Origin: Desulforudis sp.
Lineage (GTDB): Bacteria > Bacillota > Desulfotomaculia > Desulfotomaculales > Desulforudaceae
Direction of reading: 5' to 3'
NCBI GenBank assembly: GCA_003604975.1
Contig: QZIR01000022.1
Coordinates: 57,993 to 121,992, forward strand
DNA: 64,000 nt
In this document: positions 50,200-58,959 of the stretch, one piece after another
Layout: each line of letters starts with the position of its first letter
Position numbering within the stretch: position 1 is the stretch's first letter
Made by a program: the position numbers and the translations under genes
The notes under the pieces: generated by a model
What the model saw: the letters and a program-made list of their open reading frames with translations, nothing else
What the model was told of the DNA's origin: nothing
The model's database searches: none

Positions 50200-51102
50200 A
50201 TGATACTTAAGCCTGTTTACCGCGAGCTCGGTCCAAACGCACTGGCCAGACGGGCGGGCAAGGCCTACCGCCAACTAAGGGAATGCCGGCTTTGCGGACA
50301 CTGCTGCGGAGTAGACCGGCTCTCGGGCCGAACCGGCATCTGCCGGGCCGGAAAAACGGTATTGATCTCGGGATATGGCCCCCACTTTGGGGAAGAACAA
50401 CCCCTGGTGGGCCGGTACGGTTCTGGAACAGTCTTCTTCAGCTTCTGTAATCTACAGTGTGTCTTCTGCCAGAACTATGAGATCAGTGCCGAAGCGATGG
50501 GAGACCAGCGATCACTCCCCCAGTTGGCGCGGATCATGCTGACCCTTCAACAGAGGCGTTGTCACAACATCAACCTAGTCAGTCCCTCCCATTACGTACC
50601 GCAGATCCTCGGTGCTCTTTACCTGGCCTCTCGACAGGGGTTGAGCGTGCCGATCGTCTATAACACCGGCGGTTACGATGCCCTCGATACACTGCGCCTC
50701 CTCGATGGCATTATCGACATCTACATGCCGGACATAAAGTTCCTTCAGGCGGAGTCGGCCAGGCGGTTGGCCGGTGCCCGTGGGTATCCGGAGACGGTAA
50801 AGCAGGCCCTGGTCGAAATGCAGCGCCAGGTAGGCGATCTTACCCTGGATAACCAGGGTGTTGCCGTGCGGGGTATCCTGGTTAGACACCTGGTCCTTCC
50901 CGGAAACCTGGCAGACACCGAGGCCGTTTTGGACTTCCTGGCGTCCGAGGTCTCCCCGAACTGTCTCGTCAACATTATGGACCAGTACCACCCGGCATAC
51001 CGGGCCGCGGAGTTTCCACCCCTGAATCGCCGCCCGACACGGTCGGAGATCACCGAGGCCCTCAACATGGCTCAGGAACGGGGCCTGCGCGTCTATTCCT
51101 AA
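50200..51102 (+). CDS. Radical SAM protein, PflA-like (COG1313 type)
   Basis: 300 residues from ATG 50200 (GAGGT 9 bases upstream; the TTG 6 bases earlier is less likely). N-terminal cysteine cluster CRLCGHCCGVDRLSGRTGICRAG precedes the radical SAM motif Cys83, Cys87, Cys90 (CNLQCVFCQN); later GYDALDTLRLLDGIIDIYMPDIKF and a C-terminal NIMDQYHPAYRA. This is the putative pyruvate formate-lyase activating enzyme-like group, whose true substrate is unknown. No glycyl-radical enzyme is adjacent. Divergent from hom, convergent with the coiled-coil gene. Confidence 0.87.
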   Translation: MILKPVYRELGPNALARRAGKAYRQLRECRLCGHCCGVDRLSGRTGICRAGKTVLISGYGPHFGEEQPLVGRYGSGTVFFSFCNLQCVFCQNYEISAEAMGDQRSLPQLARIMLTLQQRRCHNINLVSPSHYVPQILGALYLASRQGLSVPIVYNTGGYDALDTLRLLDGIIDIYMPDIKFLQAESARRLAGARGYPETVKQALVEMQRQVGDLTLDNQGVAVRGILVRHLVLPGNLADTEAVLDFLASEVSPNCLVNIMDQYHPAYRAAEFPPLNRRPTRSEITEALNMAQERGLRVYS

Positions 51103-51110
51103 AGAAGACA

Positions 51111-51137
51111 GGAAAGCGCCCCCGCGGGGACGCTTCC
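51111..51137. terminator. Bidirectional terminator hairpin
   Basis: Stem of about 11 bp (GGAAAGCG-CCCC with GGGG-CGCTTCC, one mismatch) between two convergent genes. T-rich sequence follows on the minus side (TTTCCTGTCTTCTTT). It starts 9 bases beyond the radical SAM stop. Confidence 0.65.
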
Positions 51138-51160
51138 GGAAACTCATATCCGGTGAGCGT

Positions 51161-52555
51161 TTAGTGGGCAAATACACCTCTAACCCGAACCGCCAATCGT
51201 ACCAGAGGGTGCTTGACGACGCGCTCCAGATCCCGGTAATCTTCGCGTACTCGGGACACCTCCTGTTGCAGGTAGCGCACCGAGCGTTGCAAATCCTCGC
51301 CCGCTTCCAGGGCGTCCTTCAGGTCGCCCTGCAGGCGGTCGATTTCTTCCTCCAGCAACTTCTCCCGCTTAGATGAACCGTACTTCTGCTTCTCGATCCG
51401 GCTCTTGAGATCAATAATCTCACCCTGTAGCTCGGCCACCCGTGAACTATGTTCATCCTTTAATTGGGCTAGTTGGGCCTTAGCTTCCCGGTACTTTTCC
51501 TTGGACTGCTGAAGCTTGCTGAACATATTTTCGAGGTTAGCCTGGTTGCCGTCCAGGCTTTGACGCAGACTGTCAACTTCGTCCTGCACATCCCGCGTCC
51601 GCTGGACCCAGAGACGGCACTGATAGAGGATGCTGTTCGCCTTAGCCTCCAGCTTCTTGACCTGATCCTGATAGTACAGGATTTCCTTCTTGCGCAGCGA
51701 AAGCAGCAGGTCCTTCTCCGAGATCTGGGTTACCAAGTGTTCATTACGGTCACGAACGACGGCCTGCTCCGCCAGAGCCGCCGCTGCCTCGCGCTGTGCC
51801 CGCCCAACCTCCTCATACTGATTCCGAACTTGCTGGTATTTGTTATACCATTGCTCCCTTTCCCACTGCCAGCGCCTTTTCTGTTCCCGGAGGATGGCGA
51901 GATACTTCTTCATCACCTCGTCGTAGACCCGGTGCGCCACCTGATTGTACAGCCAGATACTTTCGCCCTGTTGTTCAAAATAGGGGAATTTGCTCAAGAT
52001 ACCTTCTGCCGAGGTCTCCGTAGTCGGTCTCCAGGTGTTCACGACGCTAACTAACTGTGCCAGGGACAGTCCTCCGGGATGAAGGCGAAAGGCCTTGATG
52101 ATCAAGTGTTTCAGCGGGAACTGCCCAACCTCTACGTCCCATTCCGTCAGTCCCCACAGGCCGTTATCCAACTGAATGAACCGCCCGTCCGAGATCAGAT
52201 TGGCCTCTTCGGCGATCATCCGGCGCAGCTTTTTCTTTTTCGACTGGTTCGACTTGACGATTTCCCAGAGGCTTAGTGGCTGTTGCTTTTTGAGGAGTAA
52301 GTGGTAAAAGTGGTCGTTTTCGCGGACGCCCTGCAGATTAAGCCGCCAAAGCTTGTCCTCACTTTGATCAAAGCAGTTGTGCTGCTTCAGGCACAGATAG
52401 ACCTTCTCTTCAACCTGGGCCAGAGAGTAGTCGTGTAACATCTTGCGCCGCACATATGGAGCCAGTTCCTTCGCCGACATGGCTTCAAAAAAGAACAACG
52501 TCCTTTTCAAAACATCGGTAAGAGAGTGCAGATTCCCACTCACCTGCGCATTCAC
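51161..52555 (-). CDS. Large coiled-coil protein with repeated HARE-HTH-like N-terminal modules
   Basis: 464 residues. Residues 1 to about 215 contain up to three related alpha/beta modules: one ending in EDKLWRLNLQG, a second ending DGRFIQLDNGLWGLTEWDV, and a third FPLKHLIIKAFRLHPGGLSLAQLV..ESIWLYN. The second closely resembles the DGRF-x-GLWGL-W ending of HARE-HTH domains such as RNA polymerase delta (RpoE). Residues 225-460 are a long coiled coil rich in Glu, Lys, Arg and Gln. A DNA- or polymerase-associated structural role is possible. GGGGGAAGG upstream of ATG. Confidence 0.72.
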   Translation of the reverse strand: MNAQVSGNLHSLTDVLKRTLFFFEAMSAKELAPYVRRKMLHDYSLAQVEEKVYLCLKQHNCFDQSEDKLWRLNLQGVRENDHFYHLLLKKQQPLSLWEIVKSNQSKKKKLRRMIAEEANLISDGRFIQLDNGLWGLTEWDVEVGQFPLKHLIIKAFRLHPGGLSLAQLVSVVNTWRPTTETSAEGILSKFPYFEQQGESIWLYNQVAHRVYDEVMKKYLAILREQKRRWQWEREQWYNKYQQVRNQYEEVGRAQREAAAALAEQAVVRDRNEHLVTQISEKDLLLSLRKKEILYYQDQVKKLEAKANSILYQCRLWVQRTRDVQDEVDSLRQSLDGNQANLENMFSKLQQSKEKYREAKAQLAQLKDEHSSRVAELQGEIIDLKSRIEKQKYGSSKREKLLEEEIDRLQGDLKDALEAGEDLQRSVRYLQQEVSRVREDYRDLERVVKHPLVRLAVRVRGVFAH

Positions 52556-52662
52556 CTTCCCCCAAAATAATTCCCATCAATTGCCATATTGTTTCCGGGT
52601 GGGGAGGTCGTTTCCCTGCGCAGAAGGCAATGTTTTTTCAAAGTTATTCCAACATGATTCTA

Positions 52663-52688
52663 CCAAAACGGTCATTCTGACCTTTTGG
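52663..52688 (-). promoter_or_regulatory. Inverted repeat upstream of the coiled-coil gene
   Basis: CCAAAA-c-GGTCA-ttc-TGACC-TTTTGG: arms of 11 bases with one bulge. Lies in the 240-base gap between guaB and the coiled-coil gene. It may be a second guaB terminator or an operator for the coiled-coil gene. Confidence 0.45.
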
Positions 52689-52769
52689 AAACCGGCTTCT
52701 GCCATTAATGCGCCGGCTACACCATAGCTAGTACTTCTGGTAGCAAAACTGACTTGTGGAAACTGGAAA

Positions 52770-52789
52770 GGCTCCCTCAACGGGGAGCC
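52770..52789 (-). terminator. Intrinsic terminator after guaB
   Basis: 7-bp stem GGCTCCC/GGGAGCC (52770-52776 with 52783-52789). On the minus strand TTTCCAGTTTCC follows. It is 7 bases beyond the guaB stop. Confidence 0.7.
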
Positions 52790-52795
52790 GGTGTT

Positions 52796-54297
<1,502 letters not shown>

Positions 54298-54370
54298 CAG
54301 CCTGTTTTTACGTGCTAGGAGAGTGTTGCATACTTAAGACCCGTTATAAACGGATTTTAATGTGAGTGTG

Positions 54371-54595
54371 TCAATCCTGTCCCATGACCGAGTCGAGCCC
54401 GAAGCGGAAGAAGTGTTCCCGTAGATTACTGATCACGCCCACCGACACCTTAAACTCCTGCGCCATCTCCGTATCACTGCGGTCATCCCGGATGCCCTCT
54501 ATGAAGCGGTCAAAGTCTACGCCGACCTCGTCCGTCTTCAGCTTTAAGCTTGGCTGTGTGCTCCAGGGTACGTGCGCCCAGTGTTCCTTGTCCAT
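54371..54595 (-). CDS. Small helix-turn-helix protein
   Basis: 74 residues. C-terminal half DRSDTEMAQEFKVSVGVISNLREHFFRFG reads as a helix-turn-helix of the kind that follows D-x-E-I/M-A in sigma-like or Trp-repressor-like small regulators. The start ATG 54595 has GGGAGG at ideal distance. Its first 52 bases overlap the upstream ytrH-like frame. Not recognised as a named family; small DNA-binding protein is the best description. Confidence 0.7.
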   Translation of the reverse strand: MDKEHWAHVPWSTQPSLKLKTDEVGVDFDRFIEGIRDDRSDTEMAQEFKVSVGVISNLREHFFRFGLDSVMGQD

Positions 54596-54810
54596 ATGTT
54601 CCTCCCGCGAGAGCTATTGTGTGCGCTGCTGTCTATCCTAGGTTGCCCCGTCGGGCGCCGGTTATAATCAGGAGATGGGAACAGCATTACGCTGATCGGT
54701 GGTTCGCGAACCAGGGCCGCCCCAAGCGATCCCAGGAGCGCCGCTCCAAGCAGTACACCACAGGCCGTAAAGAAGACCAAAACCAGCTTATGCGTAAACC
54801 CGTCCAACAC
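54544..54810 (-). CDS. YtrH-like sporulation membrane protein, C-terminus atypical
   Basis: 88 residues from GTG 54810 (GGAGGAAATC upstream; ATG 54831 is alternative). The first 45 residues, FTHKLVLVFFTACGVLLGAALLGSLGAALVREPPISVML, match the N-terminal helix and loop of YtrH. The YtrH continuation (DLAEKLKIWA...GGTFD) is missing, replaced by a polar tail DYNRRPTGQPRIDSS with no further helix, and the frame runs 52 bases into the next gene. This is probably a truncated or rearranged ytrH; function uncertain. Confidence 0.55.
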   Translation of the reverse strand: MLDGFTHKLVLVFFTACGVLLGAALLGSLGAALVREPPISVMLFPSPDYNRRPTGQPRIDSSAHNSSRGRNIWTRNTGRTYPGAHSQA

Positions 54811-54919
54811 GATTTCCTCCGGCCCCCTCATTCCTAACTACATCCCTACTTCTAAATGCCTATGCATCTATTCGCCGATCTTACCAACAAATGCTTCTCG
54901 GTCCTGCCTATACCGCAGC

Positions 54920-54953
54920 AAAAAACCGTTCGGGAGAAACTTCCTCGAACGGT
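54920..54953 (-). terminator. Intrinsic terminator after the aminomutase gene
   Basis: 8-bp outer stem ACCGTTCG/CGAACGGT (54925-54932 with 54946-54953) with short inner pairs. On the minus strand a run of T follows (54920-54925). It lies 30 bases beyond the aminomutase stop. Confidence 0.85.
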
Positions 54954-54983
54954 CGGCGAAAGACCGGTATCCTGCAGGAGGTC

Positions 54984-56267
54984 CTAGCGATGTGACCGTG
55001 GGTGGTTAGCGTAGCTGAAGATCCTGTTTTCCCAGGTCCGGATCACGAACTTGGAACGCGTTCGTTCCACGATGTACGACGGACCAATCGGAATCTTGCC
55101 GTACCCGCCCGGAGCATTCACGATGTATTCCGGAACGGCGAGACCGGAGGTCTGGCCGCGAAGGTGTTCCATAATCGCCTGGCCCTCGTCGATAGAGGTG
55201 ATGAAGTGTCCGGTTCCTTGAACCTGTTTGGCGTGGAACAGGTAGTAGGGCCGTACCCGTATCCTGAGCAGTTCCTGGTTTAGCTTCTTCATCACGTGCG
55301 GGTCATTGTTCACACCTCGGAGTAATACGGTCTGGTTGCCCAGTATTACCCCGGCCTGGATCAGGCGATCACTCGCCTGGGCGGCTTCCGCCGTAACCTC
55401 GAGCGGGTGGTTGAACTGGGTATTGATGTAGATTGGCGGATACTTGGCCAGGACCGAGCACAGCTCCGCCGTGATGCGCTGAGGCATGGTTACAATTGTA
55501 CGGGTACCCAGGCGCTTGATTTCCACATGCTCAATACTGTAAAGCTCCCCAAGTAACCAGTCGAGTTGCTCGTCACTGAGGAGCAGGGCGTCACCACCGG
55601 TCACCAGCACGTCTCTGATCTCGGGACTAGCCCGGATGTAGGCCAGCGCCTGCTCCAATACACGCCTAGGTTGGTGCTTGTCGATCTCCCCGATGTTACG
55701 CCGGCGCTGGCAATGCCGGCAGTACATCGCACACTGATTGGTAACGTTAATGATCAGGCGGTCCGGATAGCGTCGCGTAATTCCAGGGGCCGGAGAGGTC
55801 AGGGCTTCGTTCATGGGGTCGGCCGCGCCAATGGTGTCACGCAATTCCAGGGGAGACGGCACACCCTGCAACCAGCCCGGTCCTCCCAGTCCACCGGCCA
55901 CCACCAGGGTGGCATAGTAAGGTGAGATCGCCCAGCGGTATTTCCGGGAGACCTTTTCGATCTCCAATAACTGCCGCTGATCAAGGTCCATTAGTTCGAC
56001 CAGCAAGGACATGGAGGAAATCCGCTTCCGCAGCTGCCAGTGCCAGTCCACCCAGTTGGCCTCTGAACTTCCCAGCATGTGAAGCAGTCGTTCCTTGACC
56101 GCTGCTATCGGGTCAGCCATATTGCGACCGGTCATGATCTCCGATTCAGCTGCGAGGTACCCGGCGATCTTATCCCTAAGTTCTGCCGCCCTCTGGACTG
56201 AGATCGCCTGCCGTTCCTCGGGTGCCAGAAATGCCGAATCCAGCCTGTTAGTGGCCATACTGTTCAT
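54984..56267 (-). CDS. eam: Glutamate 2,3-aminomutase (KamA family)
   Basis: 427-residue radical SAM/PLP aminomutase. Cluster ligands Cys179, Cys183, Cys186 in NQCAMYCRHCQRRRNIGE; SAM motif TGGDALLL; PLP lysine Lys391 in NAPGGYGKIP. In lysine 2,3-aminomutase, Asp293 and Asp330 (44 and 7 residues before the PLP lysine) bind the substrate epsilon-amine. Here those positions are Lys347 and Asn384, at the same spacing. Lys/Asn is the known hallmark of glutamate 2,3-aminomutase. Product beta-glutamate is a compatible solute in some anaerobes. Controlled by a c-di-AMP riboswitch and terminator. GGAGGGG lies just before the first ATG; ATG 56258 is alternative. Confidence 0.87.
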   Translation of the reverse strand: MNSMATNRLDSAFLAPEERQAISVQRAAELRDKIAGYLAAESEIMTGRNMADPIAAVKERLLHMLGSSEANWVDWHWQLRKRISSMSLLVELMDLDQRQLLEIEKVSRKYRWAISPYYATLVVAGGLGGPGWLQGVPSPLELRDTIGAADPMNEALTSPAPGITRRYPDRLIINVTNQCAMYCRHCQRRRNIGEIDKHQPRRVLEQALAYIRASPEIRDVLVTGGDALLLSDEQLDWLLGELYSIEHVEIKRLGTRTIVTMPQRITAELCSVLAKYPPIYINTQFNHPLEVTAEAAQASDRLIQAGVILGNQTVLLRGVNNDPHVMKKLNQELLRIRVRPYYLFHAKQVQGTGHFITSIDEGQAIMEHLRGQTSGLAVPEYIVNAPGGYGKIPIGPSYIVERTRSKFVIRTWENRIFSYANHPRSHR

Positions 56268-56281
56268 CCCCTCCTACAGCC

Positions 56282-56315
56282 AAAATAAAACGCCCCGGAG
56301 TCCTGCTCCAGGGCG
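56282..56315 (-). terminator. Riboswitch-controlled terminator before the aminomutase gene
   Basis: Perfect 10-bp stem (56291-56300 with 56306-56315, one G-T pair), 5-base loop, then TTTTATTTT on the minus strand. It ends 15 bases before the aminomutase start, between aptamer and gene, so it is the expression platform of the riboswitch. Confidence 0.88.
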
Positions 56316-56378
56316 TGAGACGCTTGAACGCCAAACACAAATACAAAACACTTTTGTTTTTGTGTCCGTTTTCCTCTC

Positions 56379-56500
56379 ACGCTTACGAGGTTAGCTGACG
56401 GATTCGGGTTAGAAGAATAACCCTACCCGGGCAGGATGCCCAGGATTCACCCCACTTGTTGGTTCCCCCGCTTCTCGGCTAAGAGCAAGAACTCAGCGAT
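56379..56500 (-). promoter_or_regulatory. c-di-AMP riboswitch (ydaO/yuaA class) before the aminomutase
   Basis: Minus strand carries in order the class landmarks: CGCTGAG, GCGGGGGAACC, GGGGTGAATCC, a variable hairpin, CCCGAATCCGTCAGCTAACC, TCGTAAGCG. CGCT and AGCG form the P1 ends. This is a near-ideal match to the c-di-AMP-binding class. Between it and the terminator lies a further AT-rich hairpin (56330-56364), a likely competitor structure. c-di-AMP binding normally promotes termination. Confidence 0.93.
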
Positions 56501-56521
56501 CTACATATTAACTTTGCTAGT

Positions 56522-56551
56522 AGTATATCACAGGATATAGTACAGTGTCAA
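56522..56551 (-). promoter_or_regulatory. Sigma-A promoter for the riboswitch-aminomutase transcript
   Basis: Minus strand: TTGACA (56551-56546), 18 bases, TATACT (56527-56522), about 20 bases before the riboswitch. A perfect 7-bp palindrome TGGTATT-c-AATACCA (56556-56570) lies directly upstream of the -35 and may be an operator or the end of the neighbouring transcript. Confidence 0.75.
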
Positions 56552-56571
56552 ATAATGGTATTCAATACCAG

Positions 56572-57204
56572 TTAATCCGCCTCCCCCGCATTCGGAGGTA
56601 AATGAGTGGTATCGTTGAATAGCCGAAGCTGGCCACGATCATCGTCAAAAACATCCACAATACTCAAAGCCGCGTTGTCCTGCCGCAGACGCCAGTACTC
56701 ATTCAGGTCCATTCCCAAGTAAGTGGCAACGATCGCCCTGATCGTACCTCCATGCGCAGCGATGATCACCTGCTCCCCCTGATGAATCCGGGCAATCGAC
56801 CGTACGGCGCCCGCTGCCCGGTCTCTTACCTCAGCCAGCGTCTCCCCCCCGGGCAGTCGCGTGTGTAGCGGACGCGACCACCACTGTTCGCTGTGATCCG
56901 GATAGCGCGTCCGAATCTCGTCACGGTTCAGTCCCTCCCATTCACCGAAGTGGATTTCTCGAAGGGCGCGGAGTTTGGTAACGGGTAATCCGTGGGGAGC
57001 AGCGATAATCGACGCTGTCTGAAACGCGCGGGTCAGATCACTCGAATATACGGACGCAAAACGTTTCCCCGCTAACCGCGTAGCCAGGGCCCGGGCCTGA
57101 CGTTCACCTGTTTCGTTGAGGGCAATATCACAGTGTCCCTGGTAGCGCATCACATTATTCCACAAGGTTTCGCCATGACGAACCAGATAGAGACTGCAAG
57201 CCAC
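56572..57204 (-). CDS. Histidine phosphatase family protein (phosphoglycerate mutase-like)
   Basis: 210 residues. Catalytic RHGETLWN at 9-16 with phospho-His, YSSDLTRAFQTA, second acid region REIHFGEWEGL, and the second His in AAHGGTIRAIV. Family includes alpha-ribazole phosphatase CobC and broad acid phosphatases; substrate cannot be fixed by sequence. GTG start with AAAGGAGG upstream. DUF3842 gene upstream, 50 bases. Confidence 0.9.
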   Translation of the reverse strand: MACSLYLVRHGETLWNNVMRYQGHCDIALNETGERQARALATRLAGKRFASVYSSDLTRAFQTASIIAAPHGLPVTKLRALREIHFGEWEGLNRDEIRTRYPDHSEQWWSRPLHTRLPGGETLAEVRDRAAGAVRSIARIHQGEQVIIAAHGGTIRAIVATYLGMDLNEYWRLRQDNAALSIVDVFDDDRGQLRLFNDTTHLPPNAGEAD

Positions 57205-57256
57205 TGAAATCCTCCTTTGTGCGTCACGGAAATCATAGTGCCCGGATCGGGCTGAT

Positions 57257-57670
57257 TCAGCTGGTCTGCAAAGCCTTCAGGCGCAGAATTAACTCATCGA
57301 TAAGGTGTGGTAAGGGTTCGGGACGCAGACCAACGATCTCTATATCCCCCCGGATCAGGGGAATCAGGATTTTGCGTGCGGGACTGGAGGCAATGGCCTC
57401 GGCCATGCGCGGCGTTAATTCGCCGAACATTGCATTGGGCAAAACGATACTGACCGGACCGATAATAACATCGACCCGAGTCGCGTTAAAGACAACCGCG
57501 TTTTCCCCGCTCGCCCCTTCGTTGGCACCGGCACGCATCATTATGGAGGTAGCCAGAGCGTTAGTACCCAGGGCCAGAATCTCGGTTGCTTCAGACAATT
57601 CTCGGCGTAGCTTCTCAGTAATGTGTTTGCCGATGCCTCCACCTTGACCATCCACTACAGCAATACGCAT
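57257..57670 (-). CDS. DUF3842-family protein
   Basis: 137 residues. The start MRIAVVDGQGGGIGKHITEKLR is the family signature and looks like a Rossmann-type nucleotide loop. Then ATEILALGTNALATSIMMRAGANEGASGENAVVFNA. The family is common in clostridia and of unknown function. AGGTGAG upstream of ATG. Confidence 0.88.
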   Translation of the reverse strand: MRIAVVDGQGGGIGKHITEKLRRELSEATEILALGTNALATSIMMRAGANEGASGENAVVFNATRVDVIIGPVSIVLPNAMFGELTPRMAEAIASSPARKILIPLIRGDIEIVGLRPEPLPHLIDELILRLKALQTS

Positions 57671-57737
57671 GGAAATAATTTCTCACCTCTAGCCCCTGAT
57701 TATAACATACGGCAGACGACAAAAAAAGAGACCCTTT

Positions 57738-58555
57738 CCCAGGCCAGAGCTGACGCATGCCTCGATAGTTGCAACATCGTAGCGGGCGTTAGGACCCAAC
57801 AGCACGACACCGACAGAAGGATCTTCCTTTAGGGAACAGAAGGGCAAGAGCACAGTAATGGCTTTGAAAACCAAGGTGAAGGACAACGAAGTAACAACCC
57901 ACGCTACTGTGGTCGGTTGGGTCTTCTCTGTGCTGTTACCCATCGCTCTCTATTTTAGCATTTTGCACCTCATTCCAACCGGAGTTGGCAGGCCCCTCGG
58001 CACAGATTACGGATACGCCGGGCATCTAACCAAGGGGCACTGACCGACGGAAGAGACTTGTTTTGTAAGACAATCATAAACTGCCAGTGATTCCGACGGA
58101 ATAGGGCCAAGATGGGGCCATTGGGGTAGAAGTCCCTCCAAGAGAACCATGATCGGCAGTCGCGGGAAATGTGTTTTCAGCCGTTTCGTCAGCCGTTGAA
58201 AAGCCCACCAGGGGATATACGTAAATCGGTTTGGGGGTGAACAGGTACTGGGTGTGCCGGTCCATCCGGCCGCGTCCCGCGGTTTGGCCGAGTAAGATCC
58301 TTCCATACGGGAAGTTCGTCCGTCTGCGGGCCGGGGATTACCCGATCCCTGGTGTCCCGGATCTTGTCTTTTTGCTTGGCCGGCAAGGAAACGAGGCCCT
58401 GCGCTTCAAGTTTGTTCAAAAGTTGTTCGTACGAGGCGATCTTGTATTGGCCAGTTGGAGTCACCCAATCCAGATTCTCACAGATCGTCTTCGCCAACTC
58501 ACGCCGGCTCAGCCCTGCCTAATCTCTGGAGGGCATGCGTCAGCTCTGTCCCGGG
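57738..58555 (-). mobile_element. Decayed insertion sequence with terminal inverted repeats
   Basis: 57738-57761 and 58532-58555 are inverted repeats that match at 22 of 24 positions (differences at the 4th and 7th bases from the outer end). Between them lies a broken transposase gene on the minus strand. At 818 bp it is about half the size of a full element of this type, so an internal deletion is likely. No target-site duplication is obvious. Confidence 0.75.
57760..58515 (-). pseudogene. Transposase remnant (DUF4338-like N-terminus plus DDE part)
   Basis: 58515 to about 58290 reads LSRRELAKTICENLDWVTPTG then EQLLNKLEAQGLVSLPAK, a typical N-terminus for this transposase group. After a loss of sequence, the DDE part reads EGLYPNGPILALFRRNHW then QFMIVLQNKSLPSV once one extra base near 58128 is ignored. 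Further on NSTEKTQPTTVAWV resembles the C-terminal part. Frameshifts and missing blocks mean it is inactive. Exact IS family not fixed. Confidence 0.75.
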
Positions 58556-58629
58556 CCCCTCAGCATCTCCCACTTTCCGTAATTACTAACAATACGTGCC
58601 ATTCTGTGTATAATCATGTGGATAAGTGT

Positions 58630-58899
58630 TTAATGCCCTGACTCTTGCCGAGCATATGTCTGCAATTTGGACTCAAGCTCAATAATCTGCCGATTCTTCT
58701 GCAGCAGGCTCTGCGCATACTGGTGATTGGAACGCAAGAGACGCCTGTTCTCACGCTCTAAACGCTCAGAAAACACCGCCCGTTCCCGGTCCAGCTTTTC
58801 TAACAAGAGCATTAACACCCTCCGACTCAGACGCAGTTGCAAGAGCTTGTTCTCTAATTCCTGAATCCGTCTCTCCAAATTGTCAACCCCTCTATGCAT
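58630..58899 (-). CDS. Small coiled-coil protein
   Basis: 89 residues, helical throughout, with heptad patterns in RIQELENKLLQLRLSRRVLMLLLEKL and ERLERENRRLLRSNHQYAQSLLQKNRQI. No membrane helix or motif. GGGGGG upstream of ATG 58899. A similar short protein is plausible in relatives, but I cannot name it. Confidence 0.65.
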   Translation of the reverse strand: MHRGVDNLERRIQELENKLLQLRLSRRVLMLLLEKLDRERAVFSERLERENRRLLRSNHQYAQSLLQKNRQIIELESKLQTYARQESGH

Positions 58900-58959
58900 G
58901 GCATGCCCCCCAAAAAGCCTGCATTACCAATAGTTTATGTCATTTGAGTGGAAAATAGA

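Noticed and set aside
54984..56267. Lysine 2,3-aminomutase as the enzyme name
   Set aside because: The two Asp residues needed for the lysine side chain are Lys347 and Asn384; the spacing to the PLP lysine leaves little doubt about the alignment.
57858..58043. 61-codon plus-strand frame with a hydrophobic stretch
   Set aside because: It lies inside the IS remnant, antisense to the transposase C-terminal part; no ribosome site of quality.
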